NCBI RefSeq assembly: GCF_900103325.1
Contig: NZ_FMXM01000014.1
Coordinates: forward strand, 62,001-126,000
Reading direction: 5' to 3'
Source: Mesorhizobium qingshengii
Lineage (GTDB): Bacteria; Pseudomonadota; Alphaproteobacteria; Rhizobiales; Rhizobiaceae
Length of the DNA: 64,000 bases
A program made the translations under genes and the position numbers. The notes beneath the pieces were generated by a model. It was not told where the DNA came from. It saw nothing but the letters and a program-made list of their open reading frames with translations, and did no database searches. The stretch's first letter is position 1; the number at the start of each line of letters is the position of its first letter. This document shows, piece after piece, positions 9,303 through 18,280 of the stretch.

Positions 9303-10766
9303 TCAAAGGCTGATCAGGACGCTCTTGGTCCTGCGGTTGGCGAGATAGGCCTCGCGGCCGAGATCCTTGCCGATGCCGGAGCGCTTGTAGCCGCCGGTCG
9401 GCAGGATATGGTCGCGCGAGCGGCCGTAGCGGTTGACCCAGACGGTGCCCGCTTCGAGCTTGCGCGCGAAGCGGATCGTGCGGGACAGGTCGGGGGTGAA
9501 CAGGCCGGAAGCCAGTCCATAGGTCGGATGGGTGGACAGCGCTAGAGCCTCTTCCTCGGTCTCGAAGGTCTGGACGGTCAGGACCGGGCCGAAGATTTCC
9601 TCGACGATTGCCGGATTGGCCTGGTCGACATTGGCAATCAGCGTCGGCTGGTAGAAATAGCCGGGGCTGTCCATGGCGCCGCCGCCGGTCAGGCATTCGC
9701 CGCCGGCCTCGACCGCGGCTCGCACGATGCTGTCGATACGCGCCCGCTGCCGTTCCGAGATGACAGGCGAATACTGCGTTGTCTCGTCCCAGGTCGGGCC
9801 GGGCCGTACCGCCTTCATTCGCTCCAGGATAGCGGTCGTCAGCCTGTCGGCCACGCTCTTCTCGACGATCAGCCGTGTGCCAGCCACGCAGGCCTGGCCG
9901 GCATTGAAGGTGACGCTGCCGGCGATTGCCGTTGCGGCCCTGTCCAGATCGGCATCGGCAAAGACGATCTGAGGACTCTTGCCGCCGAGTTCCAGCGTCA
10001 TCGGCTTGACGCCGGTGCGGGCGATGTTCTCCATGATGGCCGAGCCGGCGCGGGTCGAGCCCGTGAAGCTGATCTTGGCGATCTCGGGATGGCCTGTCAG
10101 CGCCGTGCCGGTCGTCGGACCGTCACCGAGCACTACGTTGACGAGCCCGGCCGGCAGGCCAGCCCTAATGGCGAGTTGTGCGATGTAGACGGTCGAGAAC
10201 GGTGTCATCTCGGAAGGTTTCAGGACAACCGCGTTGCCTGCCGCAAGTGCCGGGCCGAACTTCCATCCGGCCATCGAGACAGGGAAGTTCCAGGGCGTGA
10301 TCGCGCCGACCACGCCATAGGGCTCGCTGATGATCATCCCGAGACTGACGTCGTCGGTCGGCACAAGCTCGCTGCCTTCCTTGTCGGCGAACTCGGCAAA
10401 GAAGCGTATCTGCTCGGCGGTGATAGCGATGTCGCCGGCGACGAGCTGGCCTACGGGCCGCGTCGAGCACAGCGCCTCGATCTTGGCCAGCGTTTCGGCT
10501 TCCGCCTCGATCAGGCCGGCCCAGGCCTGGAGCGCCCTGGTGCGCTCGCGTGGCCGGACGCCGCCCCAGTTGCTGGTCTTCAGCGCCACCTGGGCACTTT
10601 CCACCGCACGGCCGACGATGTCTATTCCGGCCACTGGGCAGGCCGTATATGACTTGCCGTCCGACGGGCGGCGCATCTCAATCTCGCCCTCGGCCGAGAT
10701 TAGTTCCCCGCCGATGAAGTGGCCGACAGGGAAGGGGATTGTATCGGGATCGAAGCTCAGGCTCAT
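9303..10766 (-). CDS. Aldehyde dehydrogenase (PuuC/aminobutyraldehyde-type)
   Basis: A 487-residue aldehyde dehydrogenase. General base Glu about 259 in TLELGGK; nucleophile Cys about 293 in NAGQACVAG; 'PWNFPVS' and 'FTGSTRAG' around residues 159 and 234. The pattern LELGGKSPQIV and the VWVNRYGRSRDHILPTGGYK segment resemble gamma-glutamyl-gamma-aminobutyraldehyde and betaine-aldehyde-type enzymes. ATG rather than a TTG six bases earlier is chosen. A 149-bp gap precedes it, so an internal promoter is possible, but the orientation and tight downstream spacing place it in the same operon. Two different aldehyde dehydrogenases in one operon suggest two successive aldehyde steps. Confidence 0.85.
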   Translation of the reverse strand: MSLSFDPDTIPFPVGHFIGGELISAEGEIEMRRPSDGKSYTACPVAGIDIVGRAVESAQVALKTSNWGGVRPRERTRALQAWAGLIEAEAETLAKIEALCSTRPVGQLVAGDIAITAEQIRFFAEFADKEGSELVPTDDVSLGMIISEPYGVVGAITPWNFPVSMAGWKFGPALAAGNAVVLKPSEMTPFSTVYIAQLAIRAGLPAGLVNVVLGDGPTTGTALTGHPEIAKISFTGSTRAGSAIMENIARTGVKPMTLELGGKSPQIVFADADLDRAATAIAGSVTFNAGQACVAGTRLIVEKSVADRLTTAILERMKAVRPGPTWDETTQYSPVISERQRARIDSIVRAAVEAGGECLTGGGAMDSPGYFYQPTLIANVDQANPAIVEEIFGPVLTVQTFETEEEALALSTHPTYGLASGLFTPDLSRTIRFARKLEAGTVWVNRYGRSRDHILPTGGYKRSGIGKDLGREAYLANRRTKSVLISL

Positions 10767-10915
10767 CGACAACCACTCTGCGGCGTGGGCTGGAGCCTAG
10801 CGCGCGCCCGCACGCAGCATGCGCTGTTCGGCGATCCGCCACCGACGAATGTTGCGTACCAGGCGTGAGAGACGGCAAAATCTTCCGCGCAGGCCGGCAC
10901 CTCGCGCGGACGCTT

Positions 10916-11296
10916 TCAGCCGACCGTCACGTAGATCTTGCGCACCGTCTCGATGGTCTTCCAAATCCCGGTGAAGCCGGGTTTCATCACGAAGCTGTCG
11001 CCGGCGCGGTAGGTCACGGTCTCGCCAGCGTCGGGCGTGATCTCGATCACGCCCGAGAGAATGTGGCAGAACTCGAACGTATCGCCCTTGATCGAGCGCG
11101 TCTCCCCCGGCGTCGCCTCCCAGACGCCGGTATGGACAAGCTCGCCCTTGGCGGCGTCCTGCGCCCAGGTCTTGAAGGCGGGGTCGCCGGCAATCAGCCG
11201 TTCGGGCAGTGCCTTGGATTCGCGCGGCGGGAAGGCTGGATTGGTATCGACGCTTTTGAGCAGGGACAAAGGATGGCCTTTCGGGTTGGATTTCAA
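10916..11296 (-). CDS. Cupin-domain protein (Cupin_3/DUF861-like)
   Basis: A 126-residue single-domain cupin of the family related to the ureidoglycine aminohydrolase C-domain: '[11 protein letters not shown]', then [18 protein letters not shown] and '[18 protein letters not shown]' give the two cupin motifs. Such proteins often bind a metal and a small carboxylate; enzymatic function here is unknown. Its start overlaps the stop of the hydroxyacid dehydrogenase by 4 nt (ATGA), so translation is coupled. Confidence 0.8.
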   Translation of the reverse strand: MKSNPKGHPLSLLKSVDTNPAFPPRESKALPERLIAGDPAFKTWAQDAAKGELVHTGVWEATPGETRSIKGDTFEFCHILSGVIEITPDAGETVTYRAGDSFVMKPGFTGIWKTIETVRKIYVTVG

Positions 11297-12216
11297 TAAC
11301 CGCGCGACCGATCGACGAGCCCGATGGGATCGAGACCCGCGCGGTGGCGCCTGATGTTGTCGATGACGGCGCGTGCAGCGCTCGCCGGCTGGGTGACGCT
11401 GGCGACATGCGGCGTCAGAATGATCTTCGGATGCGACCAGAACGGATGGTCCGGGGGCAGTGGTTCAGGATCGGTCACGTCGATCATCGCCGCTGAAAGG
11501 TGACCGCTGTCGAGCGCGGCGACAAGCGCTTCATGATCGAGCTGCGGCCCCCGGCCCGTGTGGACGATGGCTGTCCCCTCAGGCAGTTTCGCGAACAGGT
11601 TGGCATTCAGGAAGCCGCGCGTCTCCTCGGTCAGCGGCAGCAGGCAAATCAATATGTCGCTGGCCGCGATCATCTCCTCCAGCCCGAGCTTGCCATGATG
11701 GCAGGTCACGCCTTCCATCCGCCGCGGCGAGCGGCTCCAGCCAGCAAGCGGGAAACCGAACGGCTTCAGCCGGTCGAGAACGGCCTCGCCAAGTTGCCCA
11801 AGGCCGAGCACGCCGATCCGGCGCGACCCAGCCTGGAGCTGCGCGATATCCGCCCATTCGCCGGCGCGCTGCTGCGCCAGATAGGCCGGCAGGTTGCGGT
11901 GCAGGGCGAGCACGGCCAGCGTCACGTACTCCTGCATCATGCGCACGATGCCTTCCTCGATCATGCGCACGATCTTCACCTTAGCCGGCACCGCATCGAA
12001 GCGAAATTGGTCAACGCCTGCGCCGATGGAAAACAGGATCTCCAGGTTCCTGTAGCGGGCGAGGTTATCCGGCACGGTCCAGGTGATGAGATAGCGCACC
12101 GCGTTGGGATCGACCGTCGCGGCGTCCATGGCGAAGGGGAGGTCCGGCAGTTCTTTGGCAAAGGCATCGGCGAAGACCGCGCCGCGGCGCGCATCGGAAT
12201 TGAACAGGAATGTCAT
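11293..12216 (-). CDS. D-2-hydroxyacid dehydrogenase (GhrA-like glyoxylate/hydroxypyruvate reductase)
   Basis: A 307-residue NAD(P)-dependent D-2-hydroxyacid dehydrogenase. The Rossmann motif is [13 protein letters not shown]; the catalytic region shows '[12 protein letters not shown]', '[15 protein letters not shown]' and the terminal HV in LTPHVAS, the arrangement of the GhrA branch (His in 'PHVAS'; Glu in 'PEPLPP'). It lies 12 bp after the ArgE-like gene and overlaps the cupin gene. It probably reduces or oxidises a 2-keto/2-hydroxy acid of the same pathway as the downstream TtuC-like enzyme. Confidence 0.83.
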   Translation of the reverse strand: MTFLFNSDARRGAVFADAFAKELPDLPFAMDAATVDPNAVRYLITWTVPDNLARYRNLEILFSIGAGVDQFRFDAVPAKVKIVRMIEEGIVRMMQEYVTLAVLALHRNLPAYLAQQRAGEWADIAQLQAGSRRIGVLGLGQLGEAVLDRLKPFGFPLAGWSRSPRRMEGVTCHHGKLGLEEMIAASDILICLLPLTEETRGFLNANLFAKLPEGTAIVHTGRGPQLDHEALVAALDSGHLSAAMIDVTDPEPLPPDHPFWSHPKIILTPHVASVTQPASAARAVIDNIRRHRAGLDPIGLVDRSRGY

Positions 12217-12228
12217 CCCGGTTCTCCT

Positions 12229-13353
12229 TCAAGCCGCGCAACGGGCGCCCAGCGCTTCGATCATCCGCTGGCAAGCAGTGAGTTCGCTGGCAAGAATATA
12301 TTCGTCCGGCTTGTGAGCACGACCGATGTCGCCTGGGCCGCAGATGATCGAATCGAAGCCGGCGGCCTGGTAGAGCCCGGCTTCGGTGCCGTAGCTGACG
12401 GCGGCTAGCGGCGCTTCGCCGGTCAGTGCGCTCAGCAGTGCCGCCAGCGCCGCGTCTGGCGGCAGCGACATCGCAGGATAGGCGCTTATCGGTGTCCACT
12501 CGACCAGAAAGCCATCGGCCGCAAGCGCCTCTGCCCGCGCCTTGACAGGTGCGAGCAGGCTCACCGGGTCGACGCCAGGTATGGCTCGTGCCTCCAGGTC
12601 CAGCGTGCAGGTGTCGGGAATGATGTTGACTGATTGTCCGCCCGCGACCACGCCCGCCTGCAGCGAGGAGTAGGGCGGCTCGAAGGCGGAGTTGAACGGA
12701 CCGTGCGTCAGCCGCTCGGCTTCGGCCACGGCCGCGCTCAGCGCTTCGGACATCGCATGGATGGCGTTGAGGCCGAGATCGGGCCGCGAGGAATGGCCGG
12801 AGCGCCCTTTGATGGTCACGCGGGCGGCCGCCTTGCCCTTGTGGCCGCGCACGGCGCGCATACCGGTCGGCTCGCCGACGATGACGCCGAGCGGCTTCGC
12901 GCAAAGTTCGGGAAGGCGGGCGATCAAGTGCGGCACGCCGCGGCATCCCACCTCCTCATCATAGGAGAAGGCGAGATGGATCGGTCTGGCGAGGGGCAGT
13001 CCCGCCAACGTGGGCACGGCCGCGAGCACCGCGGCAAGAAACCCCTTCATGTCCGTGGTGCCACGTCCGTAGAGCCGTTCGTCCTCCCGGCGCAGCGCGA
13101 ATGGGGCCGAACTCCATTGCAGTTCGCCTGCGGGGACGACGTCCATGTGACCGGACAGGATGTAGCCCGGAATGTCGGCGGGGCCGATCGTCGCGAAAAG
13201 ATTGGAACGGTCGCCTTCTGGCCCTGGAAGCACGGTGACCTGAGTTCCGTGTTCCGCGAGATAGGCTGCGATCCAGCCGGCGATATCAGCGTTCGGCCTG
13301 CCGGCGACCGATGGAAAGGCGACGAGACGGTCGAGGATGTCGAAGACGTCCAT
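12229..13353 (-). CDS. argE: ArgE/DapE-family metallodeacylase (acetylornithine deacetylase-like)
   Basis: A 374-residue M20-type zinc amidohydrolase. Metal ligands are visible in 'LSGHMDVVP' (His about 69), GRGTTDMKG (Asp about 101), YDEEVGCRG (catalytic Glu pair about 133-134) and the C-terminal GRAHKPDEY His. Length and motifs match ArgE. The ATG has GAGGG upstream; a TTG 12 bp earlier is discounted. As first gene of a catabolic operon it may remove an N-acyl group from an imported or GNAT-acetylated amino acid rather than serve arginine synthesis. It is divergent from a GNAT gene. Confidence 0.85.
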   Translation of the reverse strand: MDVFDILDRLVAFPSVAGRPNADIAGWIAAYLAEHGTQVTVLPGPEGDRSNLFATIGPADIPGYILSGHMDVVPAGELQWSSAPFALRREDERLYGRGTTDMKGFLAAVLAAVPTLAGLPLARPIHLAFSYDEEVGCRGVPHLIARLPELCAKPLGVIVGEPTGMRAVRGHKGKAAARVTIKGRSGHSSRPDLGLNAIHAMSEALSAAVAEAERLTHGPFNSAFEPPYSSLQAGVVAGGQSVNIIPDTCTLDLEARAIPGVDPVSLLAPVKARAEALAADGFLVEWTPISAYPAMSLPPDAALAALLSALTGEAPLAAVSYGTEAGLYQAAGFDSIICGPGDIGRAHKPDEYILASELTACQRMIEALGARCAA

Positions 13354-13594
13354 TCCAGCCCTCAAAACATTTCGGGTTCGCCGGGATCGGTGCCGTCGAC
13401 CATATGCTGCTAGATTTCCAGAGAGAGTGTGCGCGTTCTTTCGCGATTGCGTGCCGAAAGCGGAAGTGTTTCAGTTGAATCTTGCGTTGGTGCGCGGCTT
13501 TCGAGCAAATCGTACCGGGCTGCTTGTTTAGCGTTGGTGGGACAGTGGGCGGTCGCCGGTAGGTCGCCCTCCCTCGTGGTAATCTTTCAGGGGC

Positions 13595-14494
13595 ATGGAC
13601 TTGAAGCCTTCCGAAAGCTTGAAAATCGATACCTTCTCGATGCGCATCGGTGACATAGAAGGCGTCGATCTGGATCGGTTGCACGCACTCTCGCTCTCCG
13701 TGGGATGGCCGCATCGCGCCGAGGATTGGCAGTTCCTGCGCCAATCGGGACAGGGGTTCGTGGCGCTCGATGAGATCGGCCGGGTTCTCGGTTCGGCCAT
13801 GTGGTTCGCTCATGGCGCCAGCTTCGCGACCGTGGGCATGGTCATCACCTCGCCGCGACTCCAGACGCTGGGCGCGGGGCAATGGCTGATGAAGCGGGTC
13901 TTCGACAGGGTTGCCGGCCGCGACTTGCGCCTCAATGCGACCAGGGCGGCAAGGCGGCTCTATCTCTCGCTCGACTTCCAGCCGGAGAAGACCGTTTATC
14001 AATGCCAGGGCATCGCCCGCCTGGAGGCGACGGGTAGCCAGGCGGACATGCGCGATGTCAGGACCTTGGATCCAAGGGATATTCCCGCAGTGATCGCGCT
14101 CGACGCTGCAGGATTTGGCGTGAGGCGGGCGGCACTCATCGAAAGGCTTTTCGAACACTCGGTCGGCTACGGTCTTTTCAAGGATGGCAGGCTGAACGCA
14201 TTCGCGCTCTGCCGGCCGTTCGGGCGGGGCCACGTCGTGGGGCCGGTCGTGGCGGAAAGCGACGCCGACGCTGTAGCGGTCGTCCGTCGGCACGTGGCCG
14301 ACCATTCGGGGTCTTTCCTGCGGATCGACACCCACATGGACCATGGCGAGTTCGCCACCTTTCTGTCGCACAGCGGAATGCCTATTTTCGACACGGTGCT
14401 CACCATGTCGATGGGCAAACGCCTCTCCGATTTTGCCGTCGGCGGTGCAACTGGACCGATGACCTATGCCCTCGCCAGTCAAACTCTCGGCTAG
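13595..14494 (+). CDS. GNAT-family N-acetyltransferase, paralogue of the one at 3637-4476
   Basis: About 299 residues with the same two-domain plan as the first GNAT: an N-terminal GNAT fold (WFAHGASFATVGMVI, then LGAGQWLMK in the acetyl-CoA loop region) and a C-terminal Acetyltransf_18-like part ('FGRGHVVGPVVA'). The acetyl-CoA loop is less canonical than in the paralogue (LGAGQW against GKGLGR), so the N-terminal domain may be weaker or specialised. AGGGG lies very close to the start; an ATG at 13640 is an alternative. It is divergent from the ArgE-like gene, suggesting an acetylase/deacetylase pair. Confidence 0.78.
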   Translation: MDLKPSESLKIDTFSMRIGDIEGVDLDRLHALSLSVGWPHRAEDWQFLRQSGQGFVALDEIGRVLGSAMWFAHGASFATVGMVITSPRLQTLGAGQWLMKRVFDRVAGRDLRLNATRAARRLYLSLDFQPEKTVYQCQGIARLEATGSQADMRDVRTLDPRDIPAVIALDAAGFGVRRAALIERLFEHSVGYGLFKDGRLNAFALCRPFGRGHVVGPVVAESDADAVAVVRRHVADHSGSFLRIDTHMDHGEFATFLSHSGMPIFDTVLTMSMGKRLSDFAVGGATGPMTYALASQTLG

Positions 14495-14989
14495 TTCAGT
14501 CCAGGACGAGGCAGGCCGCAACTGTCCACGCCTTCGCAGGCACCCTGGGGCGCTGACTGGGAGAACCGACATTGGGTAGGGCGGTTTTCTGCAGCTATCC
14601 CGGATCAAACGCAGCAGGCCAAACTGGAGTGTCGCAGCCTTCCAAATTGCTTGAGGCGGCAATTTGAATAGGACGGCAAGGGTCTACCCTTGCGGCAATC
14701 AATCATTTGGAAGAGACAGGCGATGACCGTCAAAATGTCGCGTGGATATCAACCCCTGGTTACGAATGGATAGGCAGGTCGGTGCAGGCAAGCGCGGTCT
14801 AGCACGCCACTTCCGAACAGGGCAGCGGTGTTTGGGCAACGTCATGACCACCACAGCCGATCATCATGGAAACGGCGGCCTGCCAAACCCCGCCGCTCTT
14901 GCAACATTCTGGGTTGCTCTGCCGCTCACCATTGGTGCAGCGCGAGACTCAGGTCTGAAGGTGTTGCGAAATCCTCCATTCGATCATGG
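14495..14989. other. Intergenic stretch, no supported gene
   Basis: Nearly 500 bp between convergent genes. Short frames exist, but none has a good ribosome site or recognisable motif; it may be decayed sequence. Confidence 0.4.
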
Positions 14990-16312
14990 CTAGGCGTGAG
15001 GTGGAAGTTGAGACCCGCTAGCCTTTGCCCGCAACCAGTCCGAGACGCGATAGTATCGCAACATGGCGGCGGGAGCGAAGGACATGAAGAAGGGTGCCCG
15101 CCGAAGTGGCTCGAGCTTCAGCGACAGGTCTTTTTCCGGGACCCCCTTCGCCCATTCGCCGATTATGCCGCCGAGCATGCTTCCGGTCGGCACGCCGCGA
15201 CCGGATAACCCCGTCAGCGCGACGACGCCCGGCGCGAGTTGATAGAATCGCGGGATGGTACGCTTCTGCATGTCCAACTCGCCGAACCAGAAATACTCCC
15301 ATTTCAAGTCGCTGCCGAGCTGCGGATGAAGCCAGCGCAGGCGATCGGACATGAGGCGGTGTGTGAAGGCCATGTCCCGTCCGCGGCGGCCCATCGGGAA
15401 CATCGAGGCGACGATGCGTCCCTCTGCATTGTACTTGTAGACGAAGATGTCGCCGCGGCCGTCATGCATCGTGGTGTTGCGTGGCAGGATGGTTTGGCGC
15501 TCGCTGGCGGTCAGCGGCTGAGTGGCGGCAACGAACACCTTCTGGATCTTGTAGGTCCGGTCGAGGCCGGGCCATCCGTCGACGGTGTAGGCGCCGGTCG
15601 CAAAGATGACCTTGTCGGCGACAACGGTTCCTTCGCCGGCGTGCACTGCCCAGGCACCATCCTGCCGCACGACGTCGCGGACCGGAGACCCCGTGTGGAT
15701 TGTGCCACCTTCCTGCATAACGGCGCGGGCCAGGCCTCTTGCGTATCCCAGTGGATTGAGGTGACCGGCCTCGGAATGAAACCAGCCGCCATGGTATCGC
15801 GGGCTGCCGGTCATTTCCTCGGTCGCCTGTTTGTCGAGCACCCGCGTCTTGGCGCCGACCGCATTGTACTGCTGCGCCTTTGCCTCCAGCTTGGCGACCG
15901 CGCCTGGCGTCAGCGCGCCCATGACGTAGCCGTTCTGTTGCCATTCGCAATCGATGCCGTAGCGCTCTATCATCCCCGCGACTTGTCTGTTTGCCCCTGT
16001 CTGCCGGGCGATCAGCCTTTCGGCCCACGGTTCGCCCAGCATGGCACGCAGTTCGGGCAGGCTATAGTGGGTGAAGGTTGGCGTGCAGTGGCCTGCATTG
16101 CGGCCCGAGCCGCCGAAGCCGATCTCCTGGGCTTCGAGCAGAACCACATCTATGCCGTCACGGGCGAGATCGAGCGCGGTGGTCAACCCGGTGTAGCCGC
16201 CGCCGACGATGCAGACGTCCGCCCGCCTGCGTCCTTGCAGCGGGCTGGTCTCTGGCGGCGGCGGCGCGGTCGCATACCAGAGCGAGACTTCAAACGGTGA
16301 AAACCTTGCCAT
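14990..16312 (-). CDS. FAD-dependent amine oxidoreductase (PuuB-like)
   Basis: A 440-residue DAO-superfamily flavoprotein: Rossmann motif 'CIVGGGYTGLTTA' near residue 32, followed by GFGGSGRNAGH, the PuuB-type flavin loop, and 'LTGLSGRGVPTG' near the C-terminus. The start lies 11 bp after the upstream permease gene, so it is the last gene of the peptide-type transporter operon; a longer frame upstream lies inside the permease gene and is rejected. It probably oxidises an amine imported by this transporter. Confidence 0.84.
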   Translation of the reverse strand: MARFSPFEVSLWYATAPPPPETSPLQGRRRADVCIVGGGYTGLTTALDLARDGIDVVLLEAQEIGFGGSGRNAGHCTPTFTHYSLPELRAMLGEPWAERLIARQTGANRQVAGMIERYGIDCEWQQNGYVMGALTPGAVAKLEAKAQQYNAVGAKTRVLDKQATEEMTGSPRYHGGWFHSEAGHLNPLGYARGLARAVMQEGGTIHTGSPVRDVVRQDGAWAVHAGEGTVVADKVIFATGAYTVDGWPGLDRTYKIQKVFVAATQPLTASERQTILPRNTTMHDGRGDIFVYKYNAEGRIVASMFPMGRRGRDMAFTHRLMSDRLRWLHPQLGSDLKWEYFWFGELDMQKRTIPRFYQLAPGVVALTGLSGRGVPTGSMLGGIIGEWAKGVPEKDLSLKLEPLRRAPFFMSFAPAAMLRYYRVSDWLRAKASGSQLPPHA

Positions 16313-16323
16313 TCCGGGCGGCC

Positions 16324-17211
16324 TCACAGCATGTCGCTTCGTGCGTCGAGCGCATCGCGCAACCCGTCGCCGATAAAGTTGAAACTGGTGACCGCCAGGG
16401 TGATGGCGGCACCAGGAACGATTGCCAGCCACGGCGCGCTGTCGAGATATTGCTGGGCACCGTTCAGCATGTTGCCCCAGCTCGGCAGCGGAGGCTGGAT
16501 GCCGTAGCCGAGGAAGCTGACATAGGCTTCCAGAAGGATGGCGCGGGCAACGGTAAGCGTGGCCGCGACGATGATCGGGCCGATCGCATTGGGCAACAGC
16601 TCGCGAAACATGATGTGGCTGTTGCTGAGCCCGAGCATGCGGGCGGCGACGATGAAGTCGCGTTCGCGCAGCGAACGCACTTCCGCCTCGACGATGCGAG
16701 CGATTTCCATCCAGCTCGTTGCCGCGATGATCAGCGTGATCATGATCGGGCTGGGTTTGATGAAGGCCGCCATCGCCAGCAGCAGGAAGATGTTGGGGAA
16801 GGACAGCGTCGCGTCGACGAAACGCATCAGCACCGTGCCGATGCGGCCGCCGAAGAAGCCGGCGGCGATCCCGAGTACGGTGCCGAAGACCGTGCTGATA
16901 ACCATCGCGGCGAAGCCGACCAGGAGCGAAATGCGGCCGGCCATGAAGAGGCGCGCCGCGATGTCACGGCCAAGCGGATCGGTGCCGAAGAAATGATAAC
17001 CCGTGAACGGTGGCGAGAACCGGCCACGCAGGTCGATGTAGAGATCGTCAAAGGGCAGCAGCAAGGGCCCGAAGACGCAGGTCAGCACCAGCACGATGAT
17101 CATCACCAGGCCGAACATCGCCAGTCGATGACGGGCAAATCGGCGTACGGCGCGGCTATGCCACCAGCGTTGCCTGGCGTGGGTGGAGATAAGGAAATCC
17201 GACTGGGTCAT
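16324..17211 (-). CDS. ABC transporter permease, DppC/OppC type
   Basis: A 295-residue inner-membrane permease with the N-terminal cytoplasmic tail, first membrane segment (FGLVMIIVLVLTCVFG), the 'FFGTDPLGRDIAARL' periplasmic loop that defines DppC/OppC permeases, and the EAA coupling loop around 'AARMLGLSNSHIMFRELLPNAIGPI'. It is one half of the membrane pore with the DppB-type subunit encoded 11 bp upstream. Confidence 0.9.
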   Translation of the reverse strand: MTQSDFLISTHARQRWWHSRAVRRFARHRLAMFGLVMIIVLVLTCVFGPLLLPFDDLYIDLRGRFSPPFTGYHFFGTDPLGRDIAARLFMAGRISLLVGFAAMVISTVFGTVLGIAAGFFGGRIGTVLMRFVDATLSFPNIFLLLAMAAFIKPSPIMITLIIAATSWMEIARIVEAEVRSLRERDFIVAARMLGLSNSHIMFRELLPNAIGPIIVAATLTVARAILLEAYVSFLGYGIQPPLPSWGNMLNGAQQYLDSAPWLAIVPGAAITLAVTSFNFIGDGLRDALDARSDML

Positions 17212-17222
17212 TGCTTCGTTCC

Positions 17223-18173
17223 TCAGCTCAATCGAATGCGCGGATCGACGAATGCCACAGTGAGGTCGGCGGCCAGATTGCCGGCCAGGACGAGGACCGC
17301 TGACATCATCAGCAGACCCATAACAACGGGGTAGTCGCTGTAGCCGAGACTATCGAGGAACAGCCGTCCCATGCCGGGCCAGGTAAAGACCGTTTCCGTC
17401 ACCAGCGCGCCACCCAGTATTGTCGGCAGTTGCAGCCCCAGCAGGGTGATCATCGGCAGCAGGGCGTTTCCGAGGATGTGGCGGATCAACACGCGTCGGG
17501 AACTCAGCCCCTTGGCCCGGGCCGTTCGCACGAAATCCTGACTGATGACGTCGAGCGTCGCGGTGCGCATGTAGCGGCTCCACACGGCGACATTGACCAG
17601 CGCAAGAACGATGCTCGGCATGATGAGATGGATCGCGTAGTCGCCGAACGAGCCATTGCCGATGGTGTACATGTTGCCGGCCGGCAGCCACCTGAGCCGC
17701 AGCGAGAAGATGTAGATCGCGATCAACCCGAACCAGAAGGTTGGGATCGACAGCGCAATCATCGCGCCGACCGTCGCCGCGTAGTCGAAGATCGAGTATC
17801 GCCTGAGCGCGCCCAGGACACCGATCCAGGTGCCGACAAGGATGGCGATCGCGGTCGATACACCCATCAGCAGCAATGTCGCGACAAGGTGCTCCCAGAT
17901 TATGTCGAGCACGGGCCTGCCGTCCCGGTAGGAGCGCCCCCAGTCGCCGCGAAGCAGATGTGCCAGCCAGTCGAGGTACTGGACGGGAAGAGGTCGATCG
18001 AGCCCCATTTGCGAGGCGATGCGGTCGAGATCGGCCTGCGTCATCCCGGGCGTCAAGCTGAACTGCGAGAGCGGTCCGCCCGGTGCCAGGTTCAGGACGG
18101 CAAAGCCAATCACCGAAACCAGCAGGAGCAGGACAAGACTTTGCCAGAAGCGTCCCAGCAGATAGCGAAGCAT
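17223..18173 (-). CDS. ABC transporter permease, DppB/OppB type
   Basis: A 316-residue permease beginning MLRYLLGRFWQS with the first membrane helix, 'LNLAPGGPLSQF', 'MGLDRPLPVQYLDWL', and an EAA loop near 'TARAKGLSSRRVLIRHILGNALLPM'. This is the standard DppB/OppB arrangement. GGAGA lies nine bases before the ATG. Forms the pore with the next gene. Confidence 0.9.
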   Translation of the reverse strand: MLRYLLGRFWQSLVLLLLVSVIGFAVLNLAPGGPLSQFSLTPGMTQADLDRIASQMGLDRPLPVQYLDWLAHLLRGDWGRSYRDGRPVLDIIWEHLVATLLLMGVSTAIAILVGTWIGVLGALRRYSIFDYAATVGAMIALSIPTFWFGLIAIYIFSLRLRWLPAGNMYTIGNGSFGDYAIHLIMPSIVLALVNVAVWSRYMRTATLDVISQDFVRTARAKGLSSRRVLIRHILGNALLPMITLLGLQLPTILGGALVTETVFTWPGMGRLFLDSLGYSDYPVVMGLLMMSAVLVLAGNLAADLTVAFVDPRIRLS

Positions 18174-18280
18174 GCCGGTTGTCTCCGTTTTGGATGTCCG
18201 TCGGATACAGTCGCGCCAAAGGCGCCTTGTCGGCCATGCGGGCCGAGCCGGTCATTGCCGGCCCGGCCTCGTTTGCGCGG

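Noticed and set aside
14742-14993. 83-codon plus-strand frame in the 14.5-15.0 kb gap
   Set aside because: No ribosome site or similarity; may be a remnant, but cannot be supported.
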